Source: Candidatus Brocadia sp. WS118 (GTDB lineage: Bacteria; Planctomycetota; Brocadiia; Brocadiales; Brocadiaceae). From it: DNA of 64,000 nt. Under the pieces are notes generated by a model that worked only from the letters and a program-made list of their open reading frames with translations, ran no database searches and had not been told where the DNA came from. The stretch spans positions 36,135-100,134 of the forward strand of contig PHFX01000007.1 of the NCBI GenBank assembly GCA_007618135.1, written 5' to 3'. The translations under genes and the position numbers were made by a program. This document shows positions 35,662 through 44,110 of the stretch, piece after piece; position 1 is the stretch's first letter, and each line of letters begins with the position of its first letter.

Positions 35662-35935
35662 GTGGCAAAGCAGGAAAAGCTCGACTGGGGCAAGGTAATT
35701 GTAGAAATCTTGTCAAAAGACCTGCAAAAAGAGTTTCCGGGAATATAGAGGCATTCCGTTCAAAATTTATGGAATATGCGGCAGTTCTACTCAGCATACA
35801 AGGACAATTCAAAACTCCAACCATTCGTTGGAGAAATTAGCTGGACTAAAAAAATATCTGCCATCTCCCGAAGAGATGACAAAAAGAATAAAGTGTTTGG
35901 AGTCGCAATGGCACGCGTTTTTATCTCCAGATGTG
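35662..35935 (+). pseudogene. DUF1016 (YhcG-type) nuclease gene remnant
   Basis: Reading from the GTG at 35662 gives WGKVIVEILSKDLQKEFPG, then a TAG at 35746-35748, then in the same frame QNLWNMRQFYSAY and KLQPFVGEISWTK, all typical of the DUF1016 N-terminal domain. In another frame LKKYLPSPEEMTKRI resembles the extreme C-terminus of the family. The central part and the PD-(D/E)XK domain are gone. It is a broken gene with an in-frame stop and an internal deletion. Confidence 0.75.
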
Positions 35936-35997
35936 GAGTTAAATTGAGTGAAGAGTTCGCGGCCGTAAATTATATCTGAAGGGAAAAGTTAAAGGTA

Positions 35998-36125
35998 TAT
36001 CATTGCTATTACGAAAGACGAGGGGTTACTTGCAAAACCAGGGTAAACAACCCAAAGTAAAAGAATAGGATGCCACATTGACCCCGTTAAATGGTAAACA
36101 TCTAACGGGGTTGACCAACTTGTCT
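35998..36125 (+). repeat. Partial duplicate of the truncated toxin's 3' region
   Basis: About 125 bases match 36635-36755 with the same order of TATTACGAAAGACG, AAACAACCCAAA, GATGCCACATTGACCCCGTTA and TTGTCT. The hairpin ACCCCGTTA/TAACGGGGT (36081-36111) is shared and could terminate transcription. 36126-36314 holds nothing else that I can support. Confidence 0.75.
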
Positions 36126-36314
36126 GTAAACTTTACGACCTCACGCAGGATAAGATTGCCACCTGGAGAAGGAAAGATGAATGCCGTCTGTATGGGGAAA
36201 AAACAGCCTGGGGCGTATAAGCCGCTAAGCCAGTAAATTCAGGAGGTCGCCTCAAAAGGTCTGCAGCGTAATAATGCTGTTATTGTTGAAATTTTTCAAT
36301 AGAAGGGAAAATCT

Positions 36315-36530
36315 ATGTTTGACAGAATTACCTTTGATTCAAAGATTATGGGAGGACGCGCGTGTATTAGGGGGATGAGGATCCCGGTATCCGTCATTGT
36401 AGGACAAATAGCCCATGGAGCCACTTTTGAGGAAATCCTGGAAGGCTATCCGGATTTAGAGAAAGAAGATATCCAACAAGCACTGGAATATGCAGCATGG
36501 TTGGCTCAGGAAGAGGTTCATTCCATCTAG
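36315..36530 (+). CDS. DUF433 antitoxin-like protein
   Basis: 71 residues of the DUF433 family: ITFDSKIMGGRACIRGMRIPVSVIV, then ATFEEILEGYPDLEKEDIQQALEYAAWL. DUF433 proteins have a winged helix-like fold and act as antitoxins to DUF5615 PIN-like toxins. The ATG at 36315 has GAAGGGAAA upstream. The partner toxin directly downstream is truncated. Confidence 0.9.
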   Translation: MFDRITFDSKIMGGRACIRGMRIPVSVIVGQIAHGATFEEILEGYPDLEKEDIQQALEYAAWLAQEEVHSI

Positions 36531-36539
36531 GAGGATAAT

Positions 36540-36686
36540 TTGCGATTCCTCGGAGACGCATGTATTGATATAAGGGTTATCAAGTGGCTGCGAAGTCAGG
36601 GATATGATGCTATCCACCTCCGTGAGGACAGGGCTATTACGAAAGACGGGGATTACCTGAAAGGCCTGGATAAACAACCCAAATAA
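36540..36686 (+). pseudogene. Truncated DUF5615 PIN-like toxin
   Basis: The TTG at 36540 with GAGGA upstream opens a 48-codon frame: RFLGDACIDIRVIKWLRSQGYDAIHLRED matches the first third of DUF5615 toxins (about 110 residues), then the frame ends in KGLDKQPK. The acidic residues of the C-terminal half are absent, so it cannot be an active nuclease. A terminator-like hairpin CCCCGTT/AACGGGG follows at 36708-36736. Confidence 0.8.
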
Positions 36687-36938
36687 AAGAATATGATGCC
36701 ACATTGACCCCGTTAGATGTTTACAATCCAACGGGGCTGACCAGTTTGTCTATCAGGGACTTAGAATATAAAAACAGGTTAGCTAAAATAGAGGCTAAAG
36801 TTTGATTTAATTTGCAATGACTTTTTATGTAACGGTTATGTAACTGAGTATGTTAGATTATGAAAAATTGGCTCAACATCTTCCTCCGTAAATACAGGTG
36901 AGAGGTCGGGTTTTCAATATAATTCTGCCATGTAAGAC

Positions 36939-36967
36939 TTGACATCCGCTAAGTCATGCAGTAGTAT
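36939..36967 (+). promoter_or_regulatory. Sigma-70-type promoter of the RelBE-like pair
   Basis: TTGACA (36939-36944), a spacer of exactly 17 bases, and TAGTAT (36962-36967), 92 bases before the antitoxin start. The rest of 36760-37058 shows no gene. Confidence 0.7.
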
Positions 36968-37058
36968 TCTGGCACTTATAGAATAAAGATAAAAACTATC
37001 TTCACTTTTCGGCAAATGACAATCCGTGATAATATATATAAAGAAAAGGAGGCGAACG

Positions 37059-37277
37059 ATGACAAAGTTGCTTAAAAAAGCCTTTCATGAAGCATCAAAA
37101 CTCCCTGTTGTCGAACAAAATGCAATGGCAAAATGGATGCTTAAAGAACTTGAAACAGAGAGAAAATGGGAGCAAATGTTTGCCGAGTCAGAAGATATTC
37201 TTGACCGGCTTGCAGATGAAGCCCTTGATGCTCACAAGAAAGGCAAAACAAAACCGTTAGATATTGATCGTTTATGA
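37059..37277 (+). CDS. RelB/ParD-type antitoxin
   Basis: 72 residues from the ATG at 37059, which has AAGGAGG 6 bases upstream. It is mostly helical: KAFHEASKLPVVEQNAMAKWMLKELETERKWEQMF and SEDILDRLADEALDAH. This matches small antitoxins that precede RelE-like toxins. The stop overlaps the toxin start (ATGA), showing translational coupling. Confidence 0.8.
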   Translation: MTKLLKKAFHEASKLPVVEQNAMAKWMLKELETERKWEQMFAESEDILDRLADEALDAHKKGKTKPLDIDRL

Positions 37278-37552
37278 ACTCAAAAACAACGGAACGTTTT
37301 TGGAAATGCTATGCCAAATTACCAATAGTAATCAAAAAAAGGGCAAAAGAGGTTTACACGCAATTTCAGAAAGATCCATACTATCCAAGTCTCCATTTCA
37401 AGCAGATACATTCTACACGCCCGGTATTTTCAGTTAGAATTACAAAAGACTATAGGGCCGTTGGTATTATCCAAGGCAAAGATATCATTTGGTTCTGGGC
37501 TGGTTCACATTCGGAATATAATAAACTATTAAAACAATTAAGAGATGTTTAG
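37274..37552 (+). CDS. RelE/ParE-superfamily toxin
   Basis: 92 residues with the RelE fold: RFWKCYAKLPIVIKKRAKEVYTQFQKDP, LHFKQIHSTRPVFSVRITKDYRAVGII and IIWFWAGSHSEYNKLL. These correspond to the two N-terminal helices and the sheet with the Arg residues and the final HxxY segment of ribosome-dependent mRNA interferases. It appears complete and is the one intact pair in this stretch apart from hicBA. Confidence 0.88.
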   Translation: MNSKTTERFWKCYAKLPIVIKKRAKEVYTQFQKDPYYPSLHFKQIHSTRPVFSVRITKDYRAVGIIQGKDIIWFWAGSHSEYNKLLKQLRDV

Positions 37553-37584
37553 TAATCTTAATCCATCGACTATCGAAAAATAAA

Positions 37585-37812
37585 ATGAACAAGGCAATTG
37601 AGAGAATAGTAATCGATCCAAAGATATGCAGTGGGAAACCTTGCATTAAAGGCACAAGAATACACGTACATATACTACGTGACCTTCTTGCCGCTGGAGA
37701 AGATTTTGATGGTGTAAAAATGGCATATCCCAACATTTCTGATAAAGATATCAGGGCATGCCTGAATTATGCAGCAGTTCTTGCTGATGAAGAAGCCGGG
37801 GTTACATCGTGA
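37585..37812 (+). CDS. Second DUF433 antitoxin-like protein
   Basis: 75 residues: IVIDPKICSGKPCIKGTRIHVHILRDLLAAGEDFDGV, then YPNISDKDIRACLNYAAVLADEE. This is a typical DUF433 protein, clearly different in sequence from the one at 36315. Its toxin gene starts with the overlapping GTGA but ends after nine codons, so the antitoxin is now an orphan. Confidence 0.9.
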   Translation: MNKAIERIVIDPKICSGKPCIKGTRIHVHILRDLLAAGEDFDGVKMAYPNISDKDIRACLNYAAVLADEEAGVTS

Positions 37813-37838
37813 AGATTTTTGCCAATGAACATCTTTAG
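37809..37838 (+). pseudogene. Nine-codon remnant of a DUF5615 toxin
   Basis: GTG overlaps the antitoxin stop (GTGA) and reads VKIFANEHL before TAG. This is the usual start of DUF5615 toxins (MKIFADENI-type). Nothing of the rest of the toxin follows. Confidence 0.7.
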
Positions 37839-37989
37839 GCATAGAGATAAGAAGGTCAACAAGATGACAAATTTCTCAATGCTGCCTCACAATCTAAGTC
37901 TGCGGGATATAAATGCAGTGAAGAGGTTATACACCGGCTATTTGAAATTATTGTTTTCCGGATTTAAACCTATTTATTTTCTTTTTAAT

Positions 37990-38073
37990 GTCATTCCCGA
38001 ATGTCTTTATCGGGAATCCAGAATGTGGAAGTAAAGAGTAAAGATACTGGATTCCCGTTTTCACGGGAATGAC
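37990..38073. repeat. GTCATTCCCG-type inverted repeat
   Basis: Ends GTCATTCCCG and CGGGAATGAC pair, with internal CGGGAATCCAG and CTGGATTCCCG also complementary. A widespread intergenic repeat type. It lies in the gene-free 37839-38137 gap. Confidence 0.8.
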
Positions 38074-38137
38074 AAATAAAAGACGGTAATGACAAGAGAA
38101 AAATGAAAAATTTTATACAAGAAATTTAAAATGTTTG

Positions 38138-39721
38138 ATGCTTAACCTCCGTAAATATCCCACAAATTGTTTTTCTCCTGTCTATCGGCAGATTATACGC
38201 TCTCTTCGTGCTGATACAAACGATGCGGGGGCGAACGGCAGTTCGCCCCCACATGTCCTGGAAGGCACGGAAAGGCTGATTAAGGAAGAACTCGTCCGGT
38301 GTATCTGGTTTGGACAACATATCAAAAAAGACAAACTCTATACCGATGATGGCTCACGACTGGAAGTCCTTTCGCCCGGATGGTGGAATTCGGAGGGAGG
38401 GCCTGATTTTAAACACGCAGAAATTCTCCTGGAAGGCAAAGGGCTTCTCAAGGGTGACGTTGAGGTGCATGTGCTTACCTCTGACTGGAAACGGCATCAG
38501 CATGACAAACAAAATACATACGACACCGTATGTCTGCACGTCGTTATGTGGAATGATAATCAAGGAGAATACATTAAGAATTCCCGTGGGCAATGCATTC
38601 CCCAGTTGACTCTAACCAAATATTTAGACACGGAATTGGACGACCTGGTAGATGTGATTGACGTTGCATCATATCTAAAAGGGAAGAAGGTAAACCCAGG
38701 ACATTGTCAGACGGCAATGGACAATCAGAAAGCCGATGAGAAATGGTTGGGTTCTTTCCTTGATTTTGCAGGTGACGAGCGCATTCTTCAAAAAGCAACG
38801 AGATATGAGCAATGGGTAGAAAAAAGACCGTTTGAACAGGTGCTCTACGAAGCGATTATGGAATCGCTGGGATACAAAAACAATAAGGAACCGTTCTTAA
38901 CGTTAGCCTCCCGCCTGTCGCTTGAAGACATCAGATATTTAATCCCGGAAGACGCCTCCGTTCAAAGGAAGAAGATAGCTATCCAATCACTCCTCCTGGG
39001 TGCGGCAGGTTTGCTGCCGCAACAGGGAAATGCGATATCGTCGCATGACAAGGAAACTGAAGAGTACATAAACAGTGTTGAAGATGCATGGTGCGAACTC
39101 CAAAAGAAAACTGGACGGGCTTCTATGGAAAGAAAAGACTGGAACTATGCAGGGATCAGGCCTGCAAACTTCCCGGAAAGAAGGATTGCAGCCATAGCCA
39201 ACATCCTTTCCGCATGTTCATCTCTCAGCATCTTCCGGCACATCTTATCGGTACTTGAAAAGGTGGAAGGTTGCCAGGAAGAGCAGAAAATCATGAAAAC
39301 GTTTCCGGAGCATATCCAATCCCTTTTTCTAGACATTTCCGATGCCTATTGGTCGCACCACTATACCCTGCAGGGGAAGAAACTGGCGAAACCCGTTAAA
39401 TTGCTTGGAAAAGAGCGGGTATCCCATATCTTCATCAATGTTATTATTCCCATTCTGCTTGTCTATGCCAGAAGGCATCATAACAAAAAATTGGAAAAGA
39501 TACTCCATTTCACGTACCGGAATTATACCCCCCTTCCCGGCACCAGCGTGACAAAATTCATGAGCAGTCGTATCTTTGGACAACCAGATGCACCAAAAAA
39601 ACTTATCACATCCGCCAGGCGGCAACAGGGATTGTATCAAATCTTTAAGGATTTTTGTGAGAACGACAATATGAGTTGCAACAGATGCGCCTTGTATCTG
39701 TCAATAGTTAAAAGTTCATAA
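38138..39721 (+). CDS. DUF2851 family protein
   Basis: 527 residues. The N-terminal core matches DUF2851: ERLIKEELVRCIWF, LYTDDGSRLEVLSPGWWNSEGGPDFKHAEILL and GDVEVHVLTSDWKRHQHD, followed by YDTVCLHVVMW. The remainder is helical with DDLVDV, the PFEQVLYEAIMESLGYKNNKEPF segment, and a Cys-rich end (CNRCAL). The function of the family is not known; the GDVEVH segment resembles a nuclease-like beta-core, but I would not assign activity. Residues about 22-45 are encoded by a palindromic repeat and look like an insertion in the N-terminal arm. No ribosome site is evident. Confidence 0.85.
   Translation: MLNLRKYPTNCFSPVYRQIIRSLRADTNDAGANGSSPPHVLEGTERLIKEELVRCIWFGQHIKKDKLYTDDGSRLEVLSPGWWNSEGGPDFKHAEILLEGKGLLKGDVEVHVLTSDWKRHQHDKQNTYDTVCLHVVMWNDNQGEYIKNSRGQCIPQLTLTKYLDTELDDLVDVIDVASYLKGKKVNPGHCQTAMDNQKADEKWLGSFLDFAGDERILQKATRYEQWVEKRPFEQVLYEAIMESLGYKNNKEPFLTLASRLSLEDIRYLIPEDASVQRKKIAIQSLLLGAAGLLPQQGNAISSHDKETEEYINSVEDAWCELQKKTGRASMERKDWNYAGIRPANFPERRIAAIANILSACSSLSIFRHILSVLEKVEGCQEEQKIMKTFPEHIQSLFLDISDAYWSHHYTLQGKKLAKPVKLLGKERVSHIFINVIIPILLVYARRHHNKKLEKILHFTYRNYTPLPGTSVTKFMSSRIFGQPDAPKKLITSARRQQGLYQIFKDFCENDNMSCNRCALYLSIVKSS
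38224..38253. repeat. GC-rich palindrome inside the DUF2851 gene
   Basis: TGCGGGGGCGAAC, four-base loop GGCA, GTTCGCCCCCACA. It resembles the GGGGCGAA core of intergenic repeat family 2 and is translated as DAGANGSSPPH. Confidence 0.75.
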
Positions 39722-39751
39722 TTTACCGCAGAGCACGCGGAGGCCGCAGAG

Positions 39752-39941
39752 ATGAATAAAGAAGAAAGACTTAACAAAATAACAAAAACAATTATTGGTG
39801 TGGCTATTAATATCCATCGTTCGTTAGGACCAGGACTCCTTGAATTCGCTTATGAAGCATGTTGAAATATTAAAAGACGGTATTCAGCAAGTTGTTAATA
39901 ATTTTCCTGATTCTCTGCGATCTCGGCGTTCTCTGCGGTGA
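39752..39941 (+). pseudogene. GxxExxY-family gene remnant
   Basis: The first piece reads [30 protein letters not shown], containing the GxxExxY signature, and stops at TGA. In another frame the segment [17 protein letters not shown] ... SLRSLR-type is the usual C-terminus of the family. The central part of about 60 codons is missing. Repeats of the type CGCAGAG/CTCTGCG lie at both edges. Confidence 0.8.
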
Positions 39942-39949
39942 AACAAATA

Positions 39950-40615
39950 ATGAAAAAATTAAAATTCTTCATCGTGGGAATGCTGGGTGCATGGTTCATA
40001 CGATTATTGGCCTTAACAATCCGTATTCAGGACGACCCCAGAGGATATAATCAAAAGATCACAACCACGCATGCTATTTACACCTTCTGGCATTGCCTGA
40101 TGCTTGTCCCAGCCTATGTGGGACGCAATAAAAACATCCAGGTACTCATCAGCCAGCACTCTGACGGTGAATATATCGCACGGGTAATACAGCGGCTTGG
40201 CTTCGGTGTTATACGCGGATCAACCACGCGGGGCGGCGCACGGGCAGTAAAGGCCATGGTTGATAAGATCCGGGAAGGATGTCCGGTTGCAATTACGCCG
40301 GATGGGCCACGGGGCCCCCGATGCATCGTCCAACCAGGATGTATCTATCTCAGTCAAAAGACAAGACTCCCGATTATTCCGGTTAGTATTGGATTGTCCC
40401 GTTATTGGAAGCTTCCCAGTTGGGATGAATTCCACATCCCGAAGCCGTTTTCCCGTGCATTGGTAATGTACGGCGACCCAATCCATATCCCACCCAAACT
40501 TACTGAGGAGGAAGCAGAACACTACCGGCTTCTGGTAGAAAACAGTATGAAAGAAATGACAGAAAAAGCAGATAGCTTAGTCCGGGGAAAAGACAGTGAA
40601 TCGGCCTGTTTATAA
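39950..40615 (+). CDS. DUF374 lysophospholipid acyltransferase-like protein
   Basis: 221 residues. One N-terminal hydrophobic segment is followed by the DUF374 motifs: FWHCLMLVP (the acyltransferase His site), ISQHSDGEYIARVIQRLGF, GSTTRGGARAV, and ITPDGPRGPR. Relatives sit near lipid A genes and are thought to acylate lipids or lipid A precursors at the inner membrane. The TAA stop is the first three bases of repeat family 2, so the element has set the C-terminus. The ATG at 39950 is chosen over a GTG at 39938 that overlaps the pseudogene. Confidence 0.87.
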   Translation: MKKLKFFIVGMLGAWFIRLLALTIRIQDDPRGYNQKITTTHAIYTFWHCLMLVPAYVGRNKNIQVLISQHSDGEYIARVIQRLGFGVIRGSTTRGGARAVKAMVDKIREGCPVAITPDGPRGPRCIVQPGCIYLSQKTRLPIIPVSIGLSRYWKLPSWDEFHIPKPFSRALVMYGDPIHIPPKLTEEEAEHYRLLVENSMKEMTEKADSLVRGKDSESACL

Positions 40616-40761
40616 CAATTTAGCTTTTTGAAAAATTCCATTAATAACGATGTTTGCCTCATGGTGTAGGGGCGAAGCATTTGCCAGTTTGGGTATGAAC
40701 GCATATATGCCAATGATAGCACATGCTTCGCCCCTACTTTTTCAAAAAACTAAATTGTTAC
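40613..40761. mobile_element. Repeat family 2, copy b: MITE-like element
   Basis: TAACAATTTAGCTTTTTGAAAAA and its complement at the right end, with the internal TGTAGGGGCGAAGCATTTGCC pairing. It provides the stop codon of the acyltransferase gene. 40762-41045 contains no gene that I can support. Confidence 0.85.
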
Positions 40762-41045
40762 CCCTGTTTTATTTCTGCGGTCTTTCGATGTTAATATCTC
40801 TTTTTTTGCAGATATTATTTCGATGTATCCTTCCTCTTACGCCTTATTACGGAAAAATATATTGCCCACAAGGCAACAAAACCAACAGCATAGAGTATTA
40901 CAAAACCGGTGTGATTCATTCCTGCACAAAAATCCGGATGGTGTGCTTGAAAGTTGCAGAAAAACCCTGGCATACACAGGGTAGCAACCAGCGTTACAAA
41001 CGCCTTTAGAGAATTACCTTAGCAAAGAAGGTCCCGCTGGTTTGG

Positions 41046-43817
41046 TTAAATCGTTGCCCGCGATATGGGCTGCTGTAACGATGCCTGTGCGGCTGCAAGC
41101 CTTGCAATGGGAACGCGATACGGGGAACAACTCACGTAGTTCATTCCCACCTTATGACAAAACGAAATGGTCTGTGGATTGCCACCGTGCTCTCCACAAA
41201 TCCCAACCTTCAACTCCGGACGCGTACTGCGTCCTTTTTTAATGCCGATTTCCACCAGTTGACCTGTGCCTTCCTGATCCAATACCTGAAACGGATCCTT
41301 CTCAAGGATACCCTTTTCCATATAATCGGGTACAAAGGAACCCACGTCATCACGGCTAAAACCAAAAGTCATCTGCGTAAGGTCATTCGTTCCAAAGGAA
41401 AAGAATTCTGCTTGTTTTGCGATCTTATCAGCAATCAGGGCTGCACGGGGCAGCTCAATCATGGTGCCTACCATATACTCAATCTGAATACCCTTCTTTT
41501 TCATAACGTCTTTTGCAATTCTATGGACATTGTCTTCTAAGAGATTGAATTCCTGTTCCGTACTAATGATGGGTAACATGATCTCCGGATAGACGGCAAT
41601 GCCTTTTTTCTTCACGTTGCAGGCAGCCTCAATGATGGCCTGCGTCTGCATGTCGTAGATTTCCGGGTATGTCACACCCAGCCGGCAGCCGCGGTGACCC
41701 AGCATGGGATTTAATTCATGAAGCGCAGCTACCTTTTCCTGAACCTCTTTCAGACTAATCTTCATCTGCCTTGCCATTTCTTTCTGATTGTATTCTTCCT
41801 GGGGAAGAAATTCATGAAGAGGCGGGTCGAGGAATCGTATCGTAACCGGGAGCCCGTTCATCGCTGTGAATATTTGTTCAAAATCACGACGCTGCACGGG
41901 AAGCAATTTTTTCAGGGCTGAGGCATATAAATTCAATGGCTCCTTGAGCTCTTTTTTAATTTGTATTAATTCCTTTTTTACGGTGTCCGTCTTGTTGTTT
42001 GTGCCCTTTTGCAATTCCTTTTCAAGCCCGGCAATCTTTGTCTTTAATATTTTTACGTCCGGGGCGGAAAGGATCATCTGCCGTACGGAGTCAATCCTGT
42101 TTTCTCCAAAGAACATATGTTCCGTCCTGCAGAGCCCGATACCCTCAGCGCCCAGCTCCCTCGCCTTTTTTGCGTCCGCTGGTGTGTCGGCATTGGTTCT
42201 GATCTTCAGTTTGCGCACTTCATCAGCCCATTGCATAAGGGTGGCAAAATCTCCGCTGAGCCGTGGTTCTATGGTAGGAACCATTCCCAGCATTACTTCG
42301 CCTGTGCTTCCGTCGATCGAGATATAATCTCCTTTTTTTATGACCTTACTATTCACCTTAAAGGTCTGGCTTTTATAATCTACATATAACGCACCGCACC
42401 CTGCCACACAACATTTACCCATCCCTCTTGCCACTACGGCTGCGTGGGACGTCATACCGCCGCGTGTTGTCAGGATACCTTTGGAAACGTGCATTCCCCC
42501 GATATCCTCGGGGGAGGTCTCTTTTCTTACGAGGATAACCTTCTCTTTCTTATCCAGAGCCCATTTTTCAGCGTCTTCCGCGCTAAACACCACCCTTCCT
42601 GTTGCCGCACCCGGAGATGCCGGAAGCCCCGTAGCGATAACCACTTTTTTTGCCTTCGGGTCAAAGGTGGGATGCAACAACTGATCAAGCTCGCTGGGGT
42701 TAATACGGGCAATTGCTGTCTTTTTGTCAATCAATCCTTCTTTGACCATATCAACGGCGATCTTGACTGCCGCCTGGGTGGTGCGTTTCCCCGTTCGTGT
42801 CTGCAACATGAACAGCCGGTTTTCCTGTATGGTAAATTCGATGTCCTGGACGTCTTTAAAGTGGTTTTCCAGGGTATTCTTATAAGTAACAAGCTGTTTA
42901 TACACCTCCGGCATTTCTTTTTCCAGATGCGCAATCGGTTCAGGGGTACGGATTCCTGCTACAACGTCCTCCCCCTGCGCATTAATAAGAAATTCACCAT
43001 AGAATTTGTTTTCTCCCGTTGAAGGATTCCTGGTAAAACATACTCCGGTGGCAGAGTGATTTCCCATATTTCCAAAGACCATGGCCTGAATGTTTATTGC
43101 CGTTCCAAGGAGTCCTTTGATTTCATAAAGTTGCCGGTATTTAACGGCCCGTGGATTATTCCACGATGCAAATACGGCATCGATTGCCTTCTGGAGTTGC
43201 ACTTTTGGATCAGTTGGAAAATTTTCGAGGGTCTTTTTTTTGTAAACAGATTTAAATTCTTCGACAATTTTTTTCAACTGATCAGACGTCAGTTCTGTAT
43301 CATTTTTTACCCGCGCCTTCTTTTTGTATTTATCAAGAATCTCTTCAAAATAATGACGCTCAACACCCATAACAACGTCGCCAAACATGGTAATAAACCG
43401 CCGATAGGCATCCAACACAAATCGTTCATTGCCGGTCTTTTTGATCAGGCCGGTAACGGCATCCGGAGTTAATCCCAGGTTTAAAACCGTATCCATCATG
43501 CCAGGCATGGACGCCGCTGCGCCGCTTCGTACAGAAACCAGGAGCGGATTGGCCGGATCACCCAACCTTGCCCCCATAAGTTTCTCCAGGCGCGAAAGGT
43601 TCTGTTCTATTTCTTTGGCGAGACCACCAGGGTACTGTTTATTGTTCTTATAATACGCATCGCAAACCTCTGTCGTTATCGTAAATCCGGGAGGAACGGG
43701 AATACCCAGATTAGTCATCTCTGCAAGATTTGCCCCCTTGCCACCGAGCAGGTGTTTCATGTCAGACCTTCCATCAGCAGAGCCATTGCCAAAGAAATAG
43801 ACATACTTAGGCGACAT
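41046..43817 (-). CDS. ppdK: Pyruvate, phosphate dikinase
   Basis: 923 residues from the ATG at 43817 with AAAGGAGC 8 bases upstream; the frame is open to 43859. The N-terminal ATP-grasp domain begins YVYFFGNGSADG and has LLGGKGANLAEM and GTAINIQAMVFGNMG. The swivelling phospho-His domain has GGMTSHAAVVARGMG, and the C-terminal PEP/pyruvate domain has GLCRTEHMF, MLGHRGCRLG and the Cys in VGICGEHGG. It interconverts ATP, phosphate and pyruvate with AMP, PPi and PEP, in glycolysis or gluconeogenesis. A single-gene unit, convergent with the acyltransferase. Confidence 0.96.
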   Translation of the reverse strand: MSPKYVYFFGNGSADGRSDMKHLLGGKGANLAEMTNLGIPVPPGFTITTEVCDAYYKNNKQYPGGLAKEIEQNLSRLEKLMGARLGDPANPLLVSVRSGAAASMPGMMDTVLNLGLTPDAVTGLIKKTGNERFVLDAYRRFITMFGDVVMGVERHYFEEILDKYKKKARVKNDTELTSDQLKKIVEEFKSVYKKKTLENFPTDPKVQLQKAIDAVFASWNNPRAVKYRQLYEIKGLLGTAINIQAMVFGNMGNHSATGVCFTRNPSTGENKFYGEFLINAQGEDVVAGIRTPEPIAHLEKEMPEVYKQLVTYKNTLENHFKDVQDIEFTIQENRLFMLQTRTGKRTTQAAVKIAVDMVKEGLIDKKTAIARINPSELDQLLHPTFDPKAKKVVIATGLPASPGAATGRVVFSAEDAEKWALDKKEKVILVRKETSPEDIGGMHVSKGILTTRGGMTSHAAVVARGMGKCCVAGCGALYVDYKSQTFKVNSKVIKKGDYISIDGSTGEVMLGMVPTIEPRLSGDFATLMQWADEVRKLKIRTNADTPADAKKARELGAEGIGLCRTEHMFFGENRIDSVRQMILSAPDVKILKTKIAGLEKELQKGTNNKTDTVKKELIQIKKELKEPLNLYASALKKLLPVQRRDFEQIFTAMNGLPVTIRFLDPPLHEFLPQEEYNQKEMARQMKISLKEVQEKVAALHELNPMLGHRGCRLGVTYPEIYDMQTQAIIEAACNVKKKGIAVYPEIMLPIISTEQEFNLLEDNVHRIAKDVMKKKGIQIEYMVGTMIELPRAALIADKIAKQAEFFSFGTNDLTQMTFGFSRDDVGSFVPDYMEKGILEKDPFQVLDQEGTGQLVEIGIKKGRSTRPELKVGICGEHGGNPQTISFCHKVGMNYVSCSPYRVPIARLAAAQASLQQPISRATI

Positions 43818-44110
43818 CCAGATTGCTCCTTTCACTAAATATATGAAATTACTCAACACGAGAAGCTTGATTTTTATGCTCAGAAAGCATCAGAAATGGG
43901 AATTTATGCTATCAAAAACAAATTTAACACGCAAGAGAATTTCATGAAAGATCAAAAGTTATATGAAATTGAAAAATAATATGATACCATAGCGTAATAA
44001 AGCTGCAATGAAATAATCAACAACGCGTAAAAATAACCAGCATCAGGCGCTCAATACCACATAGATACCCATTTTCCAAAGCTTCATTGCTGGGTTTTAA
44101 GAGAGAAACC

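Noticed and set aside
39863..39865. TGA in the GxxExxY fragment as another selenocysteine codon
   Set aside because: The frame after the TGA is not family-like and the C-terminal match lies in a different frame with the centre missing, so it is a pseudogene.
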